This document shows positions 9,647 to 21,271 of a DNA stretch of 64,000 nucleotides, piece by piece. A program made the translations under genes and the position numbers. How positions within the stretch are numbered: the first letter of the stretch is position 1; each line of letters starts with the position of its first letter. The stretch lies in assembly GCA_949152475.1 (NCBI GenBank), contig CASCJZ010000060.1, positions 27,524-91,523 on the forward strand, written 5' to 3'. Under the pieces are notes generated by a model. That model was given only the letters and a program-made list of their open reading frames with translations. It searched no databases and was not told where the DNA came from. The DNA comes from Terebella lapidaria. Its lineage: Eukaryota; Annelida; Polychaeta; Terebellida; Terebellidae.

Positions 9647-10669
9647 ATTAGCCCAATGGGCTAGTAAGGTTACCGGAGAAATATACAGAGTTAAGCCGAG
9701 AAAGTTGAAAGTCAAATTCAAGGTGACCACTGAAATCGCCATATCTCTAACCATGAAAATGGGATCAAAGGTTAAATTCTAGATCACCAAACTATTCAGC
9801 ATACATCATTTCCTATATGTTCACTATGGACCCCTAAGCTGTAAATTTGATAATAAGCGAGATATAAGCCATTTTGTAATCTGACTTTGAAAATAAAATG
9901 ACTGACCTTGAAATTTAGGTCTATATGTCTATATGTCCACAATTGATTCCTAGTCTCTAATCTCAATATTAAGTGAGATATTAGGCTTTAATGTGTCCCA
10001 TTATAAAGCATAGGAGAATTTAACATGGGAAAGTCCCATTTGGGCCGAGTTTGGGCCAAAATGGCCCACTTCGAGCGATTCAAGCGCAACGAAATTTATA
10101 GACATCATAGAAGTACATATGAGGAGTCTTATGTATCAAAGAGAAAAAAAGTTACTGAACAGATTTTGAGAAAATGGCCGCCAAAGTCCAAAATCAGGCC
10201 TTTTTCGTTGAAAACGGCCGCCATTTTGAAGAAAAAGCGAAAATCAAAAAACTAAAAAATACCTCCTTCTTGAATTATTTTAAAGTATTTTTCTGCAAAA
10301 TTTCAGAAAAATTCGCCCGTAAACAAAAAAGATAAAAATGTGGATGACAACGACGACGACGACGGACGACGACGGACGACGGACGCAACGCCATGCCAAT
10401 AGGTTATCGGACCATAGGTCCGGTAACCTAAAAATACCTCCTTCTTGAATTATTTTTAAGTATTTTTCTGCAAAATTTCAGAAAAATTCGCCCGTAAACA
10501 AAAAAGATAAAAATGTGGACGACGACGACGACGACGACGGAAGCAACGCCATGCCAATAGGTTATCGGACCATAGGTCCGGTAACCTAAAAATGTGAACG
10601 GACGGACGACGGACGCAACGGCATGCCAATAGGTTATCGGACCATAGGTCCGGTAACCTAAAAATGGTA
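9647..10669 (-). mobile_element. HINE copy 2 with three stacked terminal ends
   Basis: It begins (plus reading) with the hairpin ttagcccaatgggcta and ggttaccgg after an A-run. The other terminus, taggttatcggaccatag and ccggtaacct, occurs three times, ending at 10429, 10587 and 10669. Each is followed by aaaaat and a partial repeat of the upstream gacgacgac segment. Serial duplication of one terminus suggests repeated end-bypass or unequal exchange. Confidence 0.85.
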
Positions 10670-10779
10670 AAACAATTTATAAATCGGTAATGCTCACAAA
10701 AACCCTATAAACTAGACGTCAAGGCCTAAAGATGCCTTGGAGGCATTTCGGTGTGATGATTAATTTATAATATATACTA

Positions 10780-11640
10780 GATATCGACGAAAATGAAAAA
10801 TGTCGACTCCGCAAAAGAATTTACCGTTAAAATAATACCCCTTAGACATGTTTGTTTAGGGCGACGAGTCCGAAAAAAAAGTCCGTTTCGCTCTACGACT
10901 CACCGTTTCCAAGATATCGACGAAAACGAAAAATGCCGACTCGGCAAAAAAATTTCGGGTCAAGGTCAAAGTTCATCCATAATACCCCTTAGACATGTTT
11001 GTCTAGGGCGACGAGTCCGAAAATAACGTCCGTTTCTAATACACACCGTTCCTGAGATATCGACGAAAAAGAAAAATGCCGACTCAGCAAAAAAATTTCG
11101 GGTCAAGGTCAAAGTTCATCCATAATACCCCTTAGACATGTTTGTCTAGGGCGACGAGTCCTAAAATAACGTCTGTTTCGCTCTACGAAGCACCGTTTCC
11201 GAGATATCGACGAAAACAAAAAATTCGGGTCAAGGTCAAAGTTCATCAATAATACCCCTTAGACATGTTTGTCTAGGGCGAAGAGTCCGAAAATAACGTC
11301 CGTTTCGCTCTACGAAGCACCGTTTCCGAGATATCGACGAAAACGAAAAATGCTGACTCGGCAAAAAAAATTCGGGTCAAGGTCAAAGTTCATCAATAAT
11401 ACCTCTTAGACATGTTTGTCTAGGGCGACGAGTCCGAAAATAACGTGCGTTTCGCTCTACGACGCACCGTTCCCGAGATATCGACGAAAATGAAAAATGC
11501 CGACTCGGCAAAAAAATTTGGGGTCAAGGTCAAAGTTCATCCATAATACCCCTTAGACATGTTCGTCTAGGGCGACGAGTCCGAAAATAACGTCCGTTTC
11601 GCTCTACGACGCACCGTTTCCGAGATATGCAGGATGCCTC
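10780..11640. repeat. 145-bp tandem array internal to Helitron B1
   Basis: Six units with spacing of 143-147 bp (one of 127 bp) contain cttagacatgtttgtctagg, ggcgacgagtccgaaaa, cgtttccgagatatcgacg and caaggtcaaagttcatc. Single or partial units also occur at 9475-9645 and 13430-13520. The motif agacatgtttgtct is an imperfect palindrome. Confidence 0.93.
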
Positions 11641-11867
11641 AAGGATGACTCAGCAAAAAATTATTTCGACCTCTAGGTCAAAGGTCGTTTAACGTATCGA
11701 TCCCAAATTCAATAGGATTCTTCCCTGTTGATATATAAACCTCCGTGCAAAATTCTGCAACTATTGCCTGAATATTTTTCGAGTTATCGTCCGGAAACCA
11801 AGTTTCAAGATCAGCCTCGATTTCATCCTCAAGGACCTCACGGACCTCGGAGCCGGATCAAAAAAAA

Positions 11868-13427
11868 TTAGCCCAAAGGCTAAGATAGGTTACCGGACAA
11901 TTTTGGTTTGGCCATGGCAGCATTGGCAGGTAACAGACCTTGAGATTTACCAATCAAGGTTTGCAGTGTAAACATATGACCTTGGGATTTACCAATCAAG
12001 GTCATCCGTATGAACTTCGTTGTAACCATTACATGTATGTGTGCGGCATTTGATATTCTATATGTTGGGTGGAATCGTTTAGGCCGCTCAGGTCAATTTA
12101 CACATTCCAAGTCAGACATTTGGCACTCAAGGTCATCTGACGTCAAGTTCAAGGTCATCATTAGTTGTGCCATATATGTCTTCCTATATGTTCATAATGC
12201 AAACAGGAGCTCTATCTGCAAGCATTTCATCTACAAAGGCAAATCTGGGCATTTTTTGACCCCAAAATGGCTGTTTTGACCTTTCAAGGTCATCCAAGGT
12301 CAAATTCAAGGTCACCACACAAGTCGCCATATATGACTTCCGATTTGAAAGTGCCAATTTCTAAGCTCTATCTTCAAGCGTTCTATGAGTACAGTCCTGA
12401 CAGCTCCCATTATGAAGGAAAAAAGTGCCGAAAATTTTCTAAGTCCAAAATTTTTTTCAAAGGGTGAAAATTTTTTTTTGCCTAGAAATGGCCCAAAATG
12501 GATAGTAATGTTATTTGGGGCGAAAAAATTTTTTTTCGCCGACTCATCAAAAATTCAAAATGGCCGCCACACTGAGATCGGCGATTCAAGGGCAACAAAA
12601 CTTATACACGTCGCAGAGGTATATAAGAGGAATCTTTTTAAGCAAAAATCTCAAAACTGATCAGAGAGTTTTTGAGAAAATACAGACCAGGTGCAAATTT
12701 GAGCATTTTTCGACCCAAAAATGGCTGTTTTGACCTTTCAAGGTCATCCAAGGTCAAATTCAAGGTCACCACACAAGTCGCCATATATGACTTCCCATTT
12801 GAAAGTGCCAATTTCTAAGCTCTATCTTCAAGCGTTCTATGAGTACAGTCCGGACAGCTCCCATTATGAAGGGAAAAAGTGCCGAAAATTTTCCAAGTCC
12901 AAAATTTTTTTCAAAGGGTGAAAATTTTTTTTTGCTCTAGAAATGGCCCAAAATGGATAGTAATGCGATCTGGGGCGAAAATTTTTTTTTTCCGCCGACC
13001 CGCCAAAAATTCAAAATGGCCGCCACACGAAAACCGGCAGATTTAGGGCAACCAAACTTATACATATCACAGAGGTATATGAGGGGAATCTTTTGAAACC
13101 AAAAACTCAAAACTGATCAGACAGTTTTTGAGAAAATGGCCGTCAAAGTTCAAAATTGAGCGTTTTTCGACAAAAACGGCCGCCATTTTGAAAAAAATGC
13201 GAAAATCAAAAAACTAAAAAATACCTCCTTCTCAAAATATTTTTAGGCATTTTTGTGCAAAATTTCAGAAAGATTCGATCGTTAACTTTAAAGATAAAAA
13301 TGTTAACGCCGGACGGACGGACGGACGGACGGACCATACTCTCGTCCGCCCGGACGGACGGACGGACGGACGGACGACGGACGCAACGCCATGCCAATAG
13401 GTTATCGGACCAAAGGTCCGGTAACCT
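11868..13427 (-). mobile_element. HINE copy 3, both ends present
   Basis: This 1,560-bp copy runs from ttagcccaaaggctaa with aggttaccggac (plus reading) to ggtccggtaacct, between A-runs. In the opposite reading it starts with aggttaccggac and ends with a subterminal gtccggtaacct, then a terminal hairpin. This asymmetric inverted-end layout, with insertion in a T-run, is the one described for non-autonomous Helentrons. An internal 454-bp block is tandemly duplicated (about 12265 and 12719). GGAC tetranucleotide runs form an inverted pair near 13312-13372. Confidence 0.88.
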
Positions 13428-13920
13428 AAAAATAATACACCCTAGAGATGTTTGTCTAGGGCGACGAGTCCGAAAATAACGTCCGTTTCGCTCTACGATG
13501 CACGGTTTCTGAGATATGCAGGAAGCCTCAAGGATGAATCAGCAAAAAATTATTTCGACCTCTAGGTCAAAGGTCGTTTGACGGATCGATCCCAAAATCA
13601 ATAGGGTTCTTCCCTGGTGGCATATGAACCTCCATGCAGAGTTCTGCAACTACTGCCTAAATATTTTTCCAGTTATCGTCCGGAAACCAAGTCTCAAAAT
13701 TAGCCTTGATTTCATCCTCACGGACCTCGGATCCGGCTCAAAAAGAATAGGGTTCTTCCACATATTATTTCTGACTTGTGGTGAAAATTTGACGAGGATC
13801 CGTCAAGGCAATCTAAAGTTATCGTCCGGAAACCAAAAGTGGCGGAAGAAGAAAAAAAAAAAAAAAAAAAAAAAAAAATTCTGCTAAAACCATGAGGGCC
13901 TTTCTGCCGAAATGCCTTAA

Positions 13921-14213
13921 TGACAATTCTCGAGTGTAGCGTCAAGTTCTGTTGCGATTTTCCGTGATATATTCGCCTGATCGTGAAATCGACAAAACAC
14001 AGATAGTCCTGGCACGCCACATTTACCTGTAGAATATTCCCATCCAGTAAATAAAATAGTTCAGATACTCATACGTACACCTATTGTTGGGTAATGAGAT
14101 ATCAATTTAGATTCCATTCAGTGTCCGTTACAGAGACCCCGCTAGATGGCGTTTACGTCATTATGTCGCAATACGTTATAACGTGAGTTGGCTATCTTGG
14201 TATAGAAAATCTT
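13921..14213. other. Unique-looking spacer in the outer Helitron
   Basis: No gene or repeat is recognised. It separates copy B1 from HINE copy 4. Confidence 0.5.
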
Positions 14214-14428
14214 TGGTCAAAGTCCAAAATTGAGCGATTTTCGACAAAAACAGCCGCCATTTTGAAAAAATGCGAAAATCAAAAAAACAAAAAAATACCT
14301 CCTTCTCAAAATATTTTTAGGCATTTTTGTGCAAAAATTCAGAAAGATTCGATCGTTAACTTTAAAGATAAAAATGTTAACGCCGGACGGACGACGGACG
14401 CAACGCCATGCCAAAAGTCCGGTAACCT
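14214..14428 (-). mobile_element. HINE copy 4, terminal fragment
   Basis: Only the last 215 bp of a HINE are present, from aaagtccaaaattgagcg to ccggtaaccta. The end hairpin has lost about 20 bp, going directly from gccatgcc to aaaagtccggtaacct. Confidence 0.8.
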
Positions 14429-15545
14429 AAAAATTGGGTGAAATCCAAAAAAAATAAAAAATGAAGTCCAAAAAAATTTTCAATGGGGGACAAAAAAAAT
14501 TTTCAATTTGGGACAGAAAAATATCTGGATAGATTTCGAGAAAATAGCCAACAAACGCAAAATTCATCGTTTTTTCGACAAAAAAGGTCGTTTTGACCTT
14601 TCAAGGTCATTGAAGGTCAAATTCAAGGTCACCATTCAAACCGCAATATATGATTTCCCATTTGAATGTGCCAATACTTGGGCTCTATCTTGAAGTGTTC
14701 TATGAGATTACTCTGCATAGCTCCCATTATGAAGGAAAAATTGGGTGAAATTTTCTAAGTCCAAAAAAATTTCCAATTTTTTTTTCTTTTGATGGAAATG
14801 GCTCAAAACGAATAGTGACTTGATTTGAGACCAAAAAATTTTTTTTCGCCGACCCGTCAAAAAAAAATTCACGCATGCGTGTATGTGCGAGATCGTGAAA
14901 TTCTTGAATAATTTTTGTGTTCGAATTATTAGAGTGTTCGATTCAATTGAATAAATACGGTACATCTTAGATATTAGCCATTCTGTCCCGTGATCTTGAC
15001 AACAAGGTCAAATTCAAGGTTACAAGAATATTCAGCATACTAGTATATCATATCATGTCCACAATTGATTCCTAAGCTGCAAAATCGCCAATGAGCAAGG
15101 GTGCTGTAGCTCACCGGCAATCATGAGAAATGCAGAGTATTGATTTTCTAACATATAAATTGTTACACTGATCTTAAACTCTGTTGTCAAAACATTTTCG
15201 TAAATGTTGCTGGAAACACATTTTCTGTATGGACTATAATACGAAATCAAATTACACATCACAAAGGTACATAAAGAGAATCTTATACATGATTTTGAGA
15301 AAAACTGTCTGAATAGATTTAGACAAAATGGCCACCAAAGACATTCTTCCCAGCGTTTGACAACGCCGACATCGACGGACGGATGACGGATGCAACCTGA
15401 CGACAATAGCTTAACGGACCATAGGTCCGGTAAGCTAAAAAAATTTTCTAGATGTTGGCCTAAGGTATGTTCTGACAAATTCTGATGACGGACGACAGAC
15501 GAAAAACCACAATAATAGCTTATCGGCCCAAAGGGCCGGTAAGCT
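14429..15545 (-). mobile_element. HINE-derived mosaic with two AAGCT-type ends
   Basis: The first half has HINE-internal blocks (caaggtcattgaaggtca near 14603, aaaaaattttttttcgcc near 14836). The second half carries two termini of the taagct subfamily, ending at 15436 (ggtccggtaagct) and 15545 (gggccggtaagct). No full 5'-3' pair can be assigned. The 198-residue minus frame at 15053-15649 spans these repeats and is not protein-like. Confidence 0.6.
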
Positions 15546-16643
15546 AAAACATAGAGCCGTAGGGCTCTGCGCTTACCGGACCAAAGATGTTTCAGTTTTA
15601 TGTAAGCTGAAAGCAATGTCATGAAGTCATGAGAATAATTGCAAATCATTCACGCTTATATACAATGATATGAAACTAGAATGGAACTGACTAATACTGT
15701 CAAAGATATTCTTTGCTTTTGTATCGGTTTCAGTGTATTGAGGTCAAAGGTCAAATTTAAGCTCACAAGAATATTTGGCATATATAATTTCCTATATATG
15801 TCCTCAATTGATGCCTAAGCTGTAAAGTCGATAAAAACCAAGATATTAGAGATTTTGTGCTCTGACCTTGAAAACGAGGTCAAGTGTCAGGTTCAAGGTC
15901 ATCGAAATATTCGGCATACATCATTTCCTGTATGTTCACAATTGATTTCCAGGGGTAAACTCAACTTCAGCCATCAGTGAAACGCGCTTTTTGGCCATAG
16001 TTTTCTTTTGGATCATCGTATCAAGTCGAAATTTGGTATGGTTTAACTAGACATAAAAGCCTATAGGCTTTGTAGCATCCCCCATTTTGTTCTTATCATT
16101 TCAAATGGTCATACTGGACTGAGAAAAAAGGATACATAGGCCATTGTATGTGGGTAAGAGTGAGAGCTCATCAGACAGTTTCTTACCAGAACTGCTTTTT
16201 ATCATCTTGACAACTTGGCCCACCAGACATTTGCCACCCCAAATGAATGGACAATTACCCAGCCAATATTATTCAGCGTACTAGTATATTTAATCAGAAT
16301 GTTCGTGATATTTTTCAGGTGCTCCTGTCAAATATAAAATGATACGTGACTAAAAGAATGCTGTGTCATCTTGGCCAATTTTGTGATTTCAAAACTTGTA
16401 CAATACAGCGGAATTTTCACATTCATATTATAACCAAAGCCAAACATTTGCCAGCTAACTAAAACAATGATGATTTGGTCATTGCATGTGAAATAGAGTT
16501 GAATAACAAAACATTCAAACAATAAAAGTTTGTACAATATAAATGCAGACAGGGCAAATCATTCCCCAAGCATGTTGTGTCATGCGTGTTGGCTTATTAA
16601 CCAACTATTGTATTCTGTGGGATGGAACTTCATTCTTTTACCA

Positions 16644-17166
16644 TGTACAGTACTGATTTCGCAAAACCTCACCAAAATGCCAGCATGGGACACCTGGCAT
16701 TTAGCACGTGTTCGCCCAACTTCGCCTGACGTAGCATCATGCGATTTGATGCTAGCATTGTGTATGCGAGCATCGCTCAATTCTAGCATTGCTTCTTGGC
16801 ACTGTGGTGCACTAAAAGCATTTCGCATTTTTTGTGAAGGCCATTATATGCTCGCATATGCTCGCAAACGCATGGTCGAGTGGTTTATAAACAGTCTGTA
16901 TCATGTAGATCGTATGGGAAAATGCAGTGTTTCATTTCAGTTCATATTAAAGTTAGTATTTGCATCCGAAATAAAGGATGCGCGCATCTGTGCGAGACAA
17001 TGCTCGCCTGTTCAACCAAGACGGCCGCCTGATGCGATGGCATCGCGCCCACTGGTCGCACCATGCGATTTGATGCTAGCATCAAGTCGCACGTAATCGC
17101 ATGGCCTAGCATTTAGCATGTAGCATTCGCATGGCTAGTGAGGTTTTGCGAAATCAGTACTGTACA
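16644..17166. mobile_element. Tc1/mariner-like MITE with 29-bp perfect inverted ends
   Basis: The arms 16644-16672 and 17138-17166 are exact inverted copies. If the outermost TA is read as the duplicated target, the element begins CAGTACTGATTTCGC on both sides, a mariner-like start. The interior repeats tagcat/gcgatttgatgctagc motifs. It has no transposase. The 188-residue frame at 16530-17096 is a by-product. A truncated relative is at 3355-3473. Confidence 0.88.
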
Positions 17167-17256
17167 CACACTGGTAAACCAGGCTTTGGAGGGGGGAGTG
17201 ACGGATAATGTATGGATATGAGCCTAGGGTCATGTTGGACATGCTAGCTGTATCAC

Positions 17257-17520
17257 TTGTCAGGCATGACTCAGCAGGGCTGGCTGAGAGGGGTGGAGCC
17301 TATTTCTGTGCTGGACAGACTGGCTGATCTTGTCAGGCATGACTGAGCAGGGCTGGCTGAGAGGGGCGGAGCCTATTTCTGAGCTGGACAGACTGGCTGA
17401 TCTTGTAAGGCATGACTGAGCAGGGCTGGCTGAGAGGGGCAGAGCCCATTGCTGTGCTGGACAGACTGGCTGATCTCCTGCACTGGCTGAGAGGGCAGAG
17501 CCTAGCCTCATGCTGGACAT
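17257..17520. repeat. 73-bp tandem repeat, about 3.5 copies
   Basis: Units start near 17261, 17334 and 17407 with caggcatgactgagcagg-like sequence and include ctggacagactggctgatct. The last copy is partial. It lies in Helitron B2. Confidence 0.9.
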
Positions 17521-18699
17521 GCAGGCTGCAGTCAGTGAATACAGTAGCATGGCTCAGTTACAGTATTACATCTGCATGGGCGCAGGCGAGGGAAAAATTC
17601 TAAGTCCAAAAAAAAAAAAAAAATGCACCTACAAATTTTTTTTTCCTCTGGAAATTGCCTGAATCAAATTATGACATTGACAGGAATCGCCCGATTTTTT
17701 TTTCCAAAATGGCCGCTGGCGGCCATCTTGGATTTCGGATCTCGACAAAAAACAATAGGGGTTAGAAGCAAAGTATTTCGGAAAGATAGATCGAGGCGTT
17801 CAAGAGTTATGATCCGGAAACCAAACGGCGGAAGAAAAAAAAAAAAAAAAAAACATAAGGCCTCCCGATTTTCAATCGGGATGCCTAATTATGTATCATG
17901 CCACAATTTTTAACAAAATTCCAGAATTCTTTTTTAAGAATTGAAGAAGTTGGCAATTTAACCCAATGTTAAATTGCATCCCATACATGGAATTTCAGTC
18001 TGGCCAAAAAGAAATATTTTTATTTGATGTACGAGTTAAATAATGCTTCAAAATAAACATATTTACTTAATATACATTGACTTTGCCTTCAAACTCCAAA
18101 ATCAGCTCAATATGTTCAATCTGTACGCCAGTACGTGCATAAACACGATGAAAGCCCCGAATTTGTTCGAATTTATTTAATCCCATTTTGGACTGAAATT
18201 CAACATTGGGGTAGAATGCGCTCGAAATACGGTTCTCGTCACGAAATGAAATAAAATGGGACATCATCCCGATTGTTTCACTGGTAGATCTATATACATG
18301 TAGTATTCTTCATTAAAACTTTTTTGCTTCGAATTCGATCGGAAAATAAAAATCACAGTTAGTTTTGCCGAAGTTCGCCAGGTGGGGCAAAAATAGTGAA
18401 TAATCATGATGTTTCTTTAAAATAAAAAAAATAATAATAATAACTAGACGCTTCCGGTCGCCTACGACCGCTTGGGTGTATCCCCCCTAGCCCTATCATC
18501 TCTGTTGCCCCAAATATATCACTGTCAAGTGTGAAAAACTAGAGCAAGGGCTAAAAAAGATTACCAGAGAAATGTTAAATCTCAAGCACAACTGTTTTCT
18601 TTTCCCCACCAAAATTGCTGCACTGATTTTCCGAGGTTATTGAAGGTCGAATTCAGAATCACCACTGATATCTCTTTATATGAATTTCCATTTCGACAT

Positions 18700-19310
18700 G
18701 TTTGATAAAATAACGAAAATACAGATAGATCAATCTTTTCACCTATTTATATTTCAACTCAGAATATTTTACAAACTTGGTTCCAAGTTGAAATTCAAAG
18801 TAAAATTTGACCAAAAATGCATTTCAAGATGACGAAATTGGAGCCAGATTGAACTTCTCACCATAAGTTATATTTCGACTCATAATACATGTATGTGCCA
18901 AACATGGTTTCAAGTTGAAATTCAAAGTAAAAGTTAATCAAAACTGCATTTCAAGATGACAAAATTGGAGCCAGATCAAACTTTTCGTCATGAGTTATAT
19001 TTTAACTCATGATACCTGCCCAACTTGATTTCAAGTTGGAATTCAAACTAAAAGTTGACCAAAACTGCATTTCAAGATGACGAAATTGGAGCCAGATCAA
19101 ACTTTTCGCCATGAGTTATATTTCAACTCATAATATGTGCCAAACTTGGTATTAAGTTGAAATTCAATGTAAAAGTTGACCAAAACTGCATTTCAAGATG
19201 ACGAAAATGGAGCCAGATCGAACTTTTCACCATAAGTTATATTTTAACTCATAATTTGTGCCAAACATGGTCTCAAGTTGAAATTCAAAGTAAAAGTTGA
19301 TCAATGTTTT
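18700..19310. repeat. 121-127-bp tandem array
   Basis: About five copies contain gcatttcaagatgacgaa (starts at 18819, 18946, 19067, 19188), gagccagat, and ttcaagttgaaattcaaag. Units differ by substitutions and a few indels. It is internal to Helitron C. Confidence 0.92.
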
Positions 19311-19319
19311 CATAAAAAG

Positions 19320-20180
19320 CTATTGTGATCAATAATAGACTTAACTAGCAAAAAAATAATGTTAACTTATTTGGTCACAGCGATAAAATCTCTACTGGAC
19401 AAAGCCTTCACCTTGTTGAGCCCAATAATAAATATTTCTTGTCTTAACTATTTTAATTGTGGTCAATAATAGACTTAACATGTAAAAATAAAGTTAACTT
19501 ATTCGGTTACACCCAGAAATTTCTACCGGACAAAACCTTAACCTTGTTGAGCTCAATAATAATTGTTTCTCATCTTAACTATTTTTATTGAGGTCAATAA
19601 TAGACTTAACTAGCAAAAAAAATGTTAACTTATTTGGTTACAGACATAAAATGTCTACTGGACAGAATCTTTACCTTGTTATGATAAATATTTCTTGTCT
19701 TAACTACTTTTATTGTGGTCAATAATAGACTAAACTAGTAAAAATAATGTTAACTTATTCAGTACACCCATGAAATCTGTACTGGACATACTTTCACCTT
19801 GTTGAGCTTAATAATAAATATTTCTCATCTTAACTATTTTTATTGTGGTCAATAATAGACTTAACTATTTTTATTGTGGTCAATAATAGACTTAACTAGT
19901 GAAAATAATGTTAACTTATTCGGTTACACCAATGAAATTTGTACTGGACAAAACATTTACCTTGTTGAGGTTAATAATAGATATTTCTTGTCTTAACTAT
20001 TTTTATTGTGGTCAATAATAGACTTAACTATTAAAAATAATGTTAACTTATTCAGTTACACCCATGAAATCTGTACTGGACAAAACCTTTACCTTGTTGA
20101 GCTTAATAATAAATGTTTCTCGTCTTAACTATTTTTATTGTGGACAATAATAGACTTAACTAGTAAAACTAATGTTAACT
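19320..20180. repeat. About 130-bp tandem array
   Basis: Seven to eight units contain gtcaataatagacttaac, aatgttaacttattcgg and ctgtactggacaaaacc. A 35-bp sub-duplication lies near 19842-19885. Single diverged units occur at 4410-4450 and, inverted, at 45000-45120 and 45490-45620. Confidence 0.92.
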
Positions 20181-20459
20181 TATTCAGTAATATTGTCCTG
20201 TTTTCACTGAAAACTTCAGTTCTCCATTCTGAACAAGAAACCAGTGTCATTACCTTCCATTGTACAGGCTATTGGAATGATCGTACATGTCAAAATGGAT
20301 ATTTCAAAATTCTGTAATAAGTTAGGCTGGTAACATATTAATATTTATATGATCATTCCAAAAAACGATTGGTTTCGTGCGACAGCCCTTCCCAACAACA
20401 CTCCCAAATATTATCGAGATTAGTCAAAAATTGCCATCTGTAGGGCATTCACAAGCCCT

Positions 20460-20800
20460 TCACTGTGTCTCAAACAGGCTGTTTTCAATGCAAAATGTGT
20501 TCCCAAACGACCAATTCAGTTGCCACGGCAACCAAAATCGATTGGTGTCGGGATCTTACCATAATATATGTGCCTGCGAAAAATAATGGTGATCGGTTGA
20601 GAATTGCGGCCTGTAGCGCGTTCACAAGCCATGTGTCTCAAACAGGCTGTTTTCAATGCAAAATGTGTCCCCAAACGACCAATTCAGTTGCCACGGCAAC
20701 CAAAATCGATTGGTGTCGGGATCTTACCATTATATATGTGCCTGCAAAAAATAATGGTGATCGGGTGAGAATTGCGGCCTGTAGCGCGTTCACAAGAAAA
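20460..20800. repeat. 168-bp direct duplication
   Basis: Two near-identical 168-bp units (caaacaggctgttttc starts at 20471 and 20639) plus the start of a third run up to the hexanucleotide repeat. The 137-residue frame over them is repeat-derived. Confidence 0.9.
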
Positions 20801-20803
20801 TCT

Positions 20804-20862
20804 CTGCGGACGCGGACGCGGACACGGACGCGGACGCGGGCGCGGACGCGGACGCGGACGAC
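20804..20862. repeat. (gcggac)n hexanucleotide repeat
   Basis: About nine copies of gcggac with minor variants sit just inside the 5' terminal hairpin of Helitron C. A decayed version is at 4714-4745 in the partial copy. Confidence 0.9.
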
Positions 20863-21271
20863 GAAGCCAAATCCATAGTATCCGCCGAACTTTGTTCGGG
20901 GGATACAATAATCAGATTTATTTTACGACGGTCCATGATGATAGGCAATTCTGCCTGTCTTCCCCATCCCCCGTCGGGTGACAATTTAGAATTTGGGAAG
21001 CACATTCGAATGGAGAAACCTTTGCGTTGCCAGGATGAAAACTCCACCTACTTTGTGTCGGTGACGGGGATCGAACCCGCGTCACCTACCGCCTCTGAGC
21101 TTCGTTGCTTCAAGAGCCACCGGTCCCATCCACTCGGCCACAGAGGCGGTTGAGTCTTCTTTCAACCGCTAGGGCGCGCCACCACTCACACAATTGCACA
21201 ATCAATCAGAATTTGCATGACGATCTGTTTCCATGTAGGCGAGCGGGGCTGCCATAGTTTACTGGTTTTTT

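Larger units (their letters stand above)
10712..13920 (-). mobile_element. Helitron family B, copy B1
   Basis: Its ends are the same as the outer copy: minus 5' TTAAGGCATTTCGGC at 13920 after host A, and minus 3' GACGTCTAG at 10712 before host T. The 3' portion carries a tandem array (10780-11640), and an A-rich tract at 13853-13878 lies near the 5' end. HINE copy 3 is nested inside. The roughly 280 bp left of that HINE (11590-11866) recur right of it (13450-13740). Confidence 0.8.
16047..17888 (-). mobile_element. Helitron family B, copy B2, with an empty site to prove its ends
   Basis: Minus reading starts TTAGGCATCCCG at 17888 and ends with the perfect palindrome agcctataggct, seven bases, and CTAG at 16047. 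The inverted paralogue near 63780 lacks exactly this 1,842-bp stretch: host ggtttaa and ttatgtatc are contiguous there. The insertion therefore fell between A and T with no target duplication, the Helitron rule. An A-rich tract at 17837-17853 matches copy B1. It carries a TcMar-like MITE and a 73-bp tandem repeat. Confidence 0.88.
18444..20911 (-). mobile_element. Helitron family C carrying three tandem arrays
   Basis: Minus 5' end: TTATTGTATCCCCCGAAC at 20911 after a host A, folding with the nearby gttcggcggatac. Minus 3' end: gggggatac, then the hairpin cggtcg/cgaccg, gaagcgt and CTAG at 18444 before a host T. The inner gggggatac is the inverse of the 5' gtatccccc. The flanks are the body and tail of one SINE, which confirms one insertion. 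It carries the arrays at 18700-19310, 19320-20180 and 20460-20800. No Rep/helicase frame is present. Confidence 0.8.
18419..21156 (-). mobile_element. tRNA-derived SINE, split by Helitron C
   Basis: The right end (minus reading from 21153) has a tRNA-like head: GCCTCTGTGGCCGAGTGG with an A box at 21130-21140, and a B box GGTTCGATCCC at 21067-21077. The acceptor ends do not pair, so it is not a functional tRNA. The body continues to 20912, is interrupted by Helitron C, and resumes at 18443 as an (ATT)n and T-rich tail ending near 18419. The SINE alone is about 270 bp. Flanking ttcttt at 18413-18418 and 21157-21162 is a target duplication. The paralogue at 63240-63260 has a single copy and no SINE. 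Confidence 0.82.

Noticed and set aside
15053..15649. 198-residue minus-strand ORF
   Set aside because: It spans HINE termini and repeat blocks; no domain, and its composition follows the repeats.
16530..17096. 188-residue ORF
   Set aside because: It lies almost wholly within the TcMar-like MITE and has no protein motif.
20465..20878. 137-residue ORF with R-T repeats
   Set aside because: It is a reading of the 168-bp duplication and the gcggac repeat.
21062..21147. Functional tRNA gene on the minus strand
   Set aside because: A and B boxes are present, but the acceptor ends do not pair, and the sequence continues into a SINE body and tail.
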